The position numbers and the translations under genes were made by a program. A stretch of DNA of 24,241 nucleotides from DATLFP01 sp035540955 (GTDB taxonomy: Bacteria > Actinomycetota > Acidimicrobiia > Acidimicrobiales > CADCSY01), in NCBI GenBank assembly GCA_035540955.1, contig DATLFP010000061.1, forward strand, positions 1 to 24,241. Reading direction: 5' to 3'. The notes beneath the pieces are model-generated. The model made no database searches. It was not told the DNA's origin and saw only the letters and a list, made by a program, of their open reading frames with translations. Positions 15,017 through 20,757 of this stretch are shown here, in pieces (position 1 is the stretch's first letter; each line of letters opens with the position of its first letter).

Positions 15017-15478
15017 ATGCGCGAAGGTGACGAGGCCCCGGACTTCGAGGCGGCCGACCAGCACGGTCGGAAGGTGACGCTGGGCGAGCTGCTGGCCGAC
15101 GGGCCCGTGGTCCTGTTCTTCTATCCCCGGGCGATGACGCGTGGCTGCACCGCCGAGTCGTGCCACTTCCGCGACCTCGCCGGCGACTTCGCCGCCGTCG
15201 GCGCCAGGCCGGTGGGCATCTCCGCCGACTCCGTCGACCGCCAGGCCAGCTTCGACAGCAGGCACGGGCTCGGCATGCCGCTGCTTTCGGACCCCGACCG
15301 GTCCATCGCGGCGCGCTTCGGGGTCAAGCGGCTCGGCCCGCTGTTCAACAAGCGCGCCACGTTCGTGATCGGCGCCGACAGCCGCGTCCTCGCGGTGATC
15401 CAGAGCGAGATCGACATGGACCGCCACGCCGATCGCGCCCTCGAGGTCCTGCGCGCCGCCCAGTCCTCCGCCGGCTGA
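15017..15478 (+). CDS. Atypical 2-Cys peroxiredoxin (BCP/PrxQ family)
   Basis: This 153-residue thioredoxin-fold peroxidase starts at ATG 15017 with a strong AGAGGAGG site. In the block FFYPRAMTRGCTAESCHFRD the peroxidatic Cys44 (GCT) and resolving Cys49, five residues on, match the PrxQ/BCP pattern, with Thr41 and a later Arg expected at the active site. It reduces H2O2, fatty-acid and other organic hydroperoxides in the cytoplasm, recycled by thioredoxin. It lies 46 bp after the OhrR-like repressor on the same strand. Classical OhrR controls the Ohr protein; here a PrxQ seems to take that place. Control by the upstream palindrome is inferred, since no separate promoter is evident in the short gap. 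Confidence 0.93.
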   Translation: MREGDEAPDFEAADQHGRKVTLGELLADGPVVLFFYPRAMTRGCTAESCHFRDLAGDFAAVGARPVGISADSVDRQASFDSRHGLGMPLLSDPDRSIAARFGVKRLGPLFNKRATFVIGADSRVLAVIQSEIDMDRHADRALEVLRAAQSSAG

Positions 15479-15488
15479 GCAGCTCAGC
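15474..15488. terminator. Small palindrome holding both convergent stop codons
   Basis: GCTGAG (15474-15479) and CTCAGC (15483-15488) pair perfectly around CAG. The peroxiredoxin stop (15476-15478) and the opposing nitronate monooxygenase stop (15484-15486) both lie inside. It could fold as a short hairpin in either transcript, but it has no U-tract and may be incidental. Confidence 0.25.
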
Positions 15489-16292
15489 GGGCGGAGCACG
15501 CGCCGTCGAGGCGAGCGGCGGCCTCCTCGGCGCCGGCGACCATGGCGGCCACGAGCTCGGCGACGGTGGGGACGTCGGTGACGAGGCCCACCGCCTGCCC
15601 GCAGGCCAGGGCCCCGGCGTCGAGATCGCCGCCGGCGACCACGGTGCGGAACAGGTGGTCCCCGTAGCGGTCGTTGAGCTCACCCGCGGGCGCGCCGGCG
15701 CGCTCGGCGGCGGCGAGCGCTCGGGCCCGGTCGGTGGCGAGCACCCGGGCATGGTCACCCACCGAGCCGAGCACCACCACGGTGTCGGTCGCGGCGGCTG
15801 CGACCAGGGCCTGCTTCACCGCGGGATGGGCGGTCGCCTCGCGGGTGGCGGCGAAGCGGGTGCCGAGCAGGACGCCGTCGGCGCCGAGGGCGATGTCGGC
15901 GGCGAGCCCGGCGCCGTCGGCGACCCCCCCGCCGAGCAGCCACGGCACCTCCAGCTCGGCGGCGGCGAGCCGGGCCGCGACGAGCGAGGAGACCTGGTCG
16001 GGCCCCGGATGCCCGGCGGCCTCGCCGCCGAGCAGGCACACCGCGTCGGCGCCGGCGCGCTGGGCCGACACCACGTCGGCGCCGGCGCGCTGGGCCGACA
16101 CCACGTCGCGGACCCGGGTCGCCTTGTGCACCACGATCATCCCGGCATCGTGGAGGGCGGGCACGAACGGTGCCGGGCTGCGGCCGGCGGTCTCGACGAT
16201 GCCGCCACCAGCGGCGCCCGGGCCACGCTCGACATGCCGCCCTGCATCACCGGCACGGTGACGCCGGCCAGGTCGGTGAACCGGGTGCGCAC
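15484..16292 (-). pseudogene. Broken nitronate monooxygenase/2-nitropropane dioxygenase-like flavoprotein gene
   Basis: The gene begins at GTG 16292 with a normal family start, VRTRFTDLAGVTVPVMQGGMSSVARAPLVAA. At about 16200 this frame leaves the homology and stops at 16137. From the same point another frame reads on as GIVETAGRSPAPFVPALHDAGMIVVHKATRVRD and continues to the end at 15484, including ECGGHP-like GGEAAGHPG, LGGGVADGAGLAADIALGADGVLLGTRF and AHPAVKQ. Intact relatives are about 320-350 residues and have some 60-70 residues (SNAGGLG... onward) between these blocks, so an internal deletion with a frame change is the simplest reading. The FMN phosphate site late in the chain is intact. 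A 30-bp tandem duplication also repeats VVSAQRAGAD. A shortened protein from GTG 16164 could be made, but would lack the front half of the FMN barrel. Confidence 0.8.
16044..16108. repeat. 30-bp tandem duplication (about 2.2 copies)
   Basis: The 30-base unit at 16045-16074 is repeated exactly at 16075-16104, with a few more matching bases on each side. The period keeps the frame and duplicates the ten residues VVSAQRAGAD in the nitronate monooxygenase remnant. Intact family members have this block once. Confidence 0.92.
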
Positions 16293-16328
16293 CGGGCGAA
16301 CGTACCGCCGTGGGTGCTACAAAGCGGC

Positions 16329-16895
16329 GTGGCCGACGGCATGCGCATCGGGGTGATCGCCGACACCCACATGCCGCCGTTCAACGACGCCGTCTGCGAC
16401 GCCGTCGAGGTCGCCTTCGCCGGCGTCGACCTCGTGCTCCACGCCGGCGACCTCGTGTCGCGGCGGGTCATCGAGTGGCTGGAGGGCATCGCCCCGGTGG
16501 TGGTCGCCCGGGGCAACAACGACATGCACCTGGCGGTCGACGACCAGCTCGCCGACGTCCACCTGCTCGAGCTGGCCGGCGTGCGCGTCGGGATCACCCA
16601 CGTCCTGCCGGTTCGGCGCGGCGAGGAGCAGACGCCGATCCCCGACCTGGCGCGAGCGTGCGGCCTCGACCCCGCGCCCGACGTGTGGATCTTCGGGGAC
16701 AGCCACCGCGAGGTCCTCGAGTGGCGCGACGGCGTCCTGCTCCTCAACCCGGGTTCGCCCACGAGCCCGCACCTGCGGGTCGACCTGCCCGGCCGGGTCG
16801 CGGTGCTCACCATCGACGGCGGCCGGCCCAGCGCGGAGATCGTGCACCTGCCCGTGCCGGGCCAGCCGGGCGCCCGCCCGGCGGCGGCCCGATGA
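16329..16895 (+). CDS. YfcE/MJ0936-type metallophosphoesterase
   Basis: This protein of 188 residues (from GTG 16329) is a small calcineurin-like phosphoesterase. Motifs: IADTH (10-14; Asp12, His14), HAGDLV with Asp41, GNND (62-65), ITH with His91, and GDSH (123-126) followed by LLLNPGSPT. The last motif is normally GHTH/GHSH; the first His, a metal ligand in relatives, is Asp124 here. Such enzymes hydrolyse phosphodiesters or phosphomonoesters with Mn2+ or Ni2+; natural substrates are mostly unknown. TACAAA, preceded by TGC (extended -10), ends five bases before GTG 16329, which suggests a leaderless message; ATG 16341 is the alternative and begins right at the fold. Its stop overlaps the start of a DUF35 protein, an odd partner. 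It diverges from the broken flavoprotein gene by 36 bp. Confidence 0.87.
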   Translation: MADGMRIGVIADTHMPPFNDAVCDAVEVAFAGVDLVLHAGDLVSRRVIEWLEGIAPVVVARGNNDMHLAVDDQLADVHLLELAGVRVGITHVLPVRRGEEQTPIPDLARACGLDPAPDVWIFGDSHREVLEWRDGVLLLNPGSPTSPHLRVDLPGRVAVLTIDGGRPSAEIVHLPVPGQPGARPAAAR

Positions 16896-17299
16896 GCGCG
16901 CCGGACGGCCCGCCGCGGCCGAGGCTGGTCGGCCTGACCGGCGACTACTACCGCTGGCTCCGGGCCCACGAGGTGCGGTTCCAGCGCTGCCGCGACTGCG
17001 GCCGGTTCCGGCACGTGCCACGCGAGCTGTGCGCGGCGTGTGGGAGCGACGCGTTCGAGTGGGCGCCGTCGTCGGGCCGGGGCGAGGTCTTCTCCTGGAC
17101 GACGACGTACCGGGCCATGCACCCCCGGTTCCTCGAGGTGCCCTTCACCACCGTCGTCGTCGAGCTGGACGAGGGACCTCGGGTGGTGAGCTCGATCGAG
17201 GGCGTCGAGGAGGCCGATCTGCGCGTCGGCATGCCGGTGCGGGCCGTCTTCGACGACGTGGACGACGAGCTCACGCTGCTGCGGTTCGCTCCCGCCTGA
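16892..17299 (+). CDS. Second DUF35 zinc-ribbon/OB-fold protein
   Basis: This 135-residue protein has the same plan as the one at 8518: short helix (DYYRWLRAHEVRFQR), zinc ribbon Cys33/Cys36 (CRDC) and Cys47/Cys50 (CAAC), and an OB-fold with RGEVFSWTTTYRAMHPRFLEVPFTTVVVELDEGPRVVSSI. Partners in this family are thiolase-superfamily enzymes, but here the coupled neighbour (ATGA at 16892-16895) is a phosphoesterase, and no thiolase follows. It might serve thiolase 2 at 11478, which lacks its own DUF35 partner, or an enzyme elsewhere. The carboxylesterase downstream is separated by 93 bp with its own likely promoter. Confidence 0.88.
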   Translation: MSAPDGPPRPRLVGLTGDYYRWLRAHEVRFQRCRDCGRFRHVPRELCAACGSDAFEWAPSSGRGEVFSWTTTYRAMHPRFLEVPFTTVVVELDEGPRVVSSIEGVEEADLRVGMPVRAVFDDVDDELTLLRFAPA

Positions 17300-17322
17300 G
17301 CAGCCGAGCGTTCGGTCGCGAC

Positions 17323-17353
17323 GTGCGACACGTTGCGCGCCGTGTCTCGTCAC
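17323..17353. promoter_or_regulatory. Inverted repeat upstream of the carboxylesterase
   Basis: GTGCGACACG (17323-17332) is mirrored by CGTGTCTCGTCAC (17341-17353); the inner GACACG/CGTGTC pair is exact, with an 8-base spacer. A weak promoter, TTGCGC (17333) with CAAGAT (17357), would overlap it. This suggests a repressor site for the esterase-hydratase pair. The regulator is unknown. Confidence 0.45.
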
Positions 17354-17392
17354 CGACAAGATGCGTCGGATCCACGAGGCGAGGAGGGGGCG

Positions 17393-18943
17393 ATGGCGAG
17401 CGCGGTCGAGGTGACGGTCAGCGGGGGCACGCTGCGAGGGACCGAGGTCGGCGGCGTGCGAGCCTTCCGGGGCGTGCCGTACGCGGCGTCGACCGCGGGT
17501 GCAGGGAGGTTCGCGGCGCCGGTGCCGGTCGAGCCGTGGTCCGGGGTGCGCGACGCGACCCGGTCGGGCCCGGCGTGCCCGCAGCCGACCGGGGGGATGC
17601 CGGGCCAGGAGCAGAACGTCTTCGGCGAGCTGTTCGGGCCCGGCGACCTGCCCATGGACGAGTCGTGCCTGGTGGTCGACGTCTACACCCCCGCCGGCGG
17701 GGCCGCCGGCAAGCCCGTGCTGGTGTGGATCCACGGCGGCGCGTTCCGCATCGGGACCGGCTCGTCGCCGATGTACGACGGCAGCGCGCTCGCCCGGCGA
17801 GGCGACGTGGTCGTGGTGGCGGTCAACTACCGGCTCGGCGTGCTCGGGTTCCTCAACCTGCCCGACGTCGGCCCGAGCAACGTCGGGCTCCGCGACCAGA
17901 TCGCCGCCCTCGAATGGGTGCGCGACGAGATCGGCGCGTTCGGCGGCGACCCCGGCAACGTCACGATCTTCGGCGAGTCGGCCGGCGGCAAGAGCGTCGA
18001 GTGCCTCGTCGCCTCCCCGCTGGCGCGTGGGCTGTTCCGCCGGGCGATCGCCCAGTCGACCTATGACCCGCCGATGGATGCCGAGCCGGCCGCCGACGCG
18101 GCGCGCGCACTACTCGCCGACCTGGGCGTCGTCGACGGCGATGGGAGCATCGACGCCGACCGGCTCCGGTCGCTGCCCGTCGGCGAGATCCTCGACGCCC
18201 AGAACCGCCAGACGATGGCGGCGATGGCATCCGGGGGTGGGATCATGGCGTCGCTCGGGGGCTGGTCGCCGGTGGTCGACGGCGAGGTCCTGCCGAGGCG
18301 TCCGATCGACGCGATAGCCGCCGGCGAGGCTGCCGACGTCGCGATGATCATCGGCACGACGCGCGACGAGGCGAAGCTGTTCACGGCGATGATGCCGATG
18401 CTGGCCGGGATGGAGGACGCCGGGCTGCCGATGATGATCGGCATGCTCACCGGCGATCCCGACGGCGCCGAGGCGCTCGTCGCCGCCTACCGCGCGTCCC
18501 GTGGCGCCGGCACCAGCGCGCTCGACGTGTTCGCGGCGACGATGACCGACCGCATGTTCCGCCAGCACTCGCTCCGGCTCGCCGAGGCCAAGGCGGCGCA
18601 CCAGCCCGACACGTGGATGTACCTGTTCGACTGGTGCGGCGTCGGGATGGACGGCGCCATCGGCGCCTGCCATGCCCTCGAGATCCCGTTCGTGTTCGGC
18701 ACGCTCGACTCCGGCCTCGGCCGGCTCGCGGGCGCCGGGCCCGACGCCGAGGCGCTGGCGGCGACGATGCAGGACGCGTGGCTCGCGTTCGCCCGCACCG
18801 GGGATCCGTCGACGCCCGCCCTCGGCTGGTCCCGCTACGAGACGGGGCGGCGGGCCACCGCCGCCTTCGGCCCGACGGTCGAGGTCCGCGACGCACCGCT
18901 GGACGCCGAGCGCCTGGCGTGGGTCTCGGTCGGCGTGGCATGA
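17393..18943 (+). CDS. Type-B carboxylesterase/lipase (alpha/beta hydrolase)
   Basis: This 516-residue enzyme starts at ATG 17393 behind GAGGAGGGGG. It has the full type-B esterase layout: GTEVGGVRAFRGVPYA near the start, oxyanion-hole HGG (114-116), nucleophile Ser196 in FGESAGG, acid Glu326 in GTTRDEAKLF, and base His427 in GACHALEIPFVFGT. GESAGG replaces the common GESAGA; the catalytic Ser is unaffected. No signal peptide is seen, so it is probably cytoplasmic. Such enzymes hydrolyse carboxylic esters with broad range. The enoyl-CoA hydratase gene starts inside its stop codon (ATGA), so the pair may first free an acid from an ester and then process its CoA derivative. That joint role is inferred. 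Confidence 0.93.
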   Translation: MASAVEVTVSGGTLRGTEVGGVRAFRGVPYAASTAGAGRFAAPVPVEPWSGVRDATRSGPACPQPTGGMPGQEQNVFGELFGPGDLPMDESCLVVDVYTPAGGAAGKPVLVWIHGGAFRIGTGSSPMYDGSALARRGDVVVVAVNYRLGVLGFLNLPDVGPSNVGLRDQIAALEWVRDEIGAFGGDPGNVTIFGESAGGKSVECLVASPLARGLFRRAIAQSTYDPPMDAEPAADAARALLADLGVVDGDGSIDADRLRSLPVGEILDAQNRQTMAAMASGGGIMASLGGWSPVVDGEVLPRRPIDAIAAGEAADVAMIIGTTRDEAKLFTAMMPMLAGMEDAGLPMMIGMLTGDPDGAEALVAAYRASRGAGTSALDVFAATMTDRMFRQHSLRLAEAKAAHQPDTWMYLFDWCGVGMDGAIGACHALEIPFVFGTLDSGLGRLAGAGPDAEALAATMQDAWLAFARTGDPSTPALGWSRYETGRRATAAFGPTVEVRDAPLDAERLAWVSVGVA

Positions 18944-19719
18944 GCCTCGTCCTCCGCGAGCGGCGCGGCCACGTCGAGATCATCACGATCAACCGGCCCG
19001 AGGCCCGCAACGCCATCGACTACGAGACCTCAGCGGCGCTGGCCGGTGCGTTCGACGACGTCGAGGCCGACGACGACGTGTGGGCGGTTGTGCTCACCGG
19101 CGCCGGCGACAAGGCGTTCTGCGCCGGGATGGACCTGAAGGCGTTCGCCGGCGGCGGCGGCAACGTGATGGGCGTCAGCGGCGGGTTCGCCGGGGTCGCC
19201 ACCCGGGACTTCCCGAAGGCGCTAGTCGCCGCCTGCAACGGCCACGCCCTCGCCGGCGGGTTCGAGATCATGCTCGCCTGCGACCTCGTGGTCGCCGCCG
19301 AGCACGCCACCTTCGGCATCCCCGAGGTCAAGCGGGGCCTCGTCGCCGGCGCTGGCGGCGTGATCCGCCTCGCCAAGCGGATCAGCCTCGCCCGTGCTCT
19401 CGAGCTCGGCATGACCGGCGACGCCTTCGACGCGCAGACGGCGTACCAGCTCGGCCTCGTGAACCGGGTCGTGCCCGGCGAGCAGGTCCTCGACACCGCC
19501 GTGGCGCTGGCCGAGCGGATCTGCGAGGCGGCACCCCTCGCCGTGCGGGCCACCAAGAAGGTGATCAAGGCGTCGCTCGAGGTGCCGGAGTCGGAGGCGT
19601 GGGCGATCCAGGGCGAGGCCACGGCCGAGGTGTTCCGCTCGCCGGACGCCATCGAGGGGGCCACCGCGTTCGCCGAGAAGCGCAAGCCGAGCTGGACCGG
19701 GCATCTGCGCCAGGGCTGA
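18940..19719 (+). CDS. Enoyl-CoA hydratase/isomerase (crotonase family), both catalytic glutamates present
   Basis: This 259-residue crotonase has the oxyanion-hole block AFCAGMDL (59-66) and GHALAGGFEIMLACDL (101-116). Glu109 and Glu129 (FGIPEVKRG) are 20 residues apart, the same spacing as the catalytic Glu144 and Glu164 of rat enoyl-CoA hydratase, so hydration of a 2-enoyl-CoA is likely. The C-terminal helix region (PLAVRATKKVIKASLEVPES... AFAEKRKPSWTGH) is complete. It starts by ATGA overlap with the esterase stop. Chain length or ring preference cannot be read from the sequence. Activation of its substrate could come from the synthetase at 12688 or the CoA transferases. Confidence 0.93.
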   Translation: MSLVLRERRGHVEIITINRPEARNAIDYETSAALAGAFDDVEADDDVWAVVLTGAGDKAFCAGMDLKAFAGGGGNVMGVSGGFAGVATRDFPKALVAACNGHALAGGFEIMLACDLVVAAEHATFGIPEVKRGLVAGAGGVIRLAKRISLARALELGMTGDAFDAQTAYQLGLVNRVVPGEQVLDTAVALAERICEAAPLAVRATKKVIKASLEVPESEAWAIQGEATAEVFRSPDAIEGATAFAEKRKPSWTGHLRQG

Positions 19720-19740
19720 GCCGGACATGCTTGTCCCGAT

Positions 19741-19764
19741 GAGACGCACGGTGCATCATGTCTC
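19741..19764. promoter_or_regulatory. Inverted repeat and candidate promoter before the ferritin-like gene
   Basis: GAGAC (19741-19745) and GTCTC (19760-19764) flank an inner GCAC/GTGC hairpin (19746-19754). TTGTCC (19731-19736) and CATCAT (19754-19759) are 17 bases apart and could be -35 and -10 boxes. The ACGAGAC core (read on the minus strand at 19760-19766) also occurs before the thiolase operon and the esterase. Confidence 0.35.
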
Positions 19765-19794
19765 GTGGGCGAACCGGCCCATCAAGGGGGACCG

Positions 19795-20658
19795 ATGAAG
19801 AAGTTCATGACCAGCGCCGAGCTGCAGCGAGACACCCGCTTCACGCGCACCGACATCCCGATCGACTTCCTCACCGCCGAGGAGGTCACCGTCGACGATC
19901 TCGAGACGTTCTTCAAGATGATGCGGCCCAAGGACCGCGACATCGACCCCGAGGAGATGCGGGCCCGCCTCGGCCAGCGGCTGCGGCCGACCGATGACCG
20001 GGCGCCGCTCGCCACCCAGAGTCAGATGCACGGGATCTTCATGGGCGAGCTGCAGGCGCTGGAGGGCGCGGGCCGGAGCTGCTGGGACTACGTGGACGAC
20101 GCCGAGCTGCCGTGGAAGTTCCAGCTCGACATGGCCCGGCAGTGCTGGGACGAGACCCGCCACGTCGAGATCTACTCGGCGCTGCTCGACCACGTCGAGG
20201 GCACGATCGGGCAGTTCACCGAGAACGTGATGCTGTTCGAGTTCGCGTGCAGCGATGATCCTGTCGAGCGGGTGGTCGGGGTGAACCGGTGCCTGGAGGG
20301 CCTGGCGCTCGATGTGTTCAACGAGACGATCCGCTTCGGCAAGGCGGCCGAGGACGAGACGATCTGGCGGTCGGTCGACTACGTGGCGGCCGACGAGGTG
20401 ACCCACGTCCGGTTCGGGCAGGTGTGGAGCAAGGCGCTGACCGAGGGCGACCCGGAGCGGCGGAGGAAGGTGGTCGAGTTCCAGCGCAAGGTCGACCGGG
20501 CGTTCAGCTTCGGCGGCGTGCGCGGCGCCTACGATCCCGCCACCGGCGAGGAGTTCATGCCGCTGGCGGTCGAGCTGCGCAAGCTGGCCGGCTTCACCGA
20601 CGACGACATCGAGGCGGTCCGCACCGCCGGACCGAAGATCAAGGGCATCACCGGCTGA
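19795..20658 (+). CDS. Ferritin-like di-iron protein of unknown substrate (DUF455-like)
   Basis: This 287-residue helical protein starts at ATG 19795 after AAGGGGGA. Candidate di-iron ligands are regularly placed in a four-helix bundle: Glu85 or Glu90 (GELQALEGAGR), Glu120-xx-His123 (WDETRHVEI), Glu169 or Glu177 (NRCLEGLALDVFNE), and Glu201-xx-His204 (ADEVTHVRFG). Two ExxH motifs with two more glutamates are what a carboxylate-bridged di-iron site needs. The nearest group I recognise is the DUF455/ferritin-like set, which is mostly uncharacterised. It is not a classical ferritin, since it is too long and has N- and C-terminal extensions. An O2- or peroxide-using oxidase or hydroxylase, or iron handling, are all possible. 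It stands alone, with its own likely promoter, next to the hydratase operon and facing the MMPL gene. Confidence 0.78.
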   Translation: MKKFMTSAELQRDTRFTRTDIPIDFLTAEEVTVDDLETFFKMMRPKDRDIDPEEMRARLGQRLRPTDDRAPLATQSQMHGIFMGELQALEGAGRSCWDYVDDAELPWKFQLDMARQCWDETRHVEIYSALLDHVEGTIGQFTENVMLFEFACSDDPVERVVGVNRCLEGLALDVFNETIRFGKAAEDETIWRSVDYVAADEVTHVRFGQVWSKALTEGDPERRRKVVEFQRKVDRAFSFGGVRGAYDPATGEEFMPLAVELRKLAGFTDDDIEAVRTAGPKIKGITG

Positions 20659-20683
20659 GCCCACCGGCGGTCACAGCGGGGCG

Positions 20684-20700
20684 CGGGGGCTGGGACCCCG
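20684..20700. terminator. Stem-loop between the convergent ferritin-like and MMPL genes
   Basis: CGGGG (20684-20688) pairs with CCCCG (20696-20700) around a seven-base loop in the 99-bp gap between convergent stops. There is no clear U-tract on either side, so termination is only a guess. Confidence 0.25.
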
Positions 20701-20757
20701 GTCAGCGCGGCGGGTGCCCCTGCCGACTTGCCGTCTGCTCGAGCTTGTTCTCCGGCA

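Noticed and set aside
15484..16164. An intact short nitronate monooxygenase starting at GTG 16164
   Set aside because: Family sequence continues upstream in this frame (IVETAGRSPAPF), and the true N-terminus lies in another frame to 16292, so a broken longer gene explains more.
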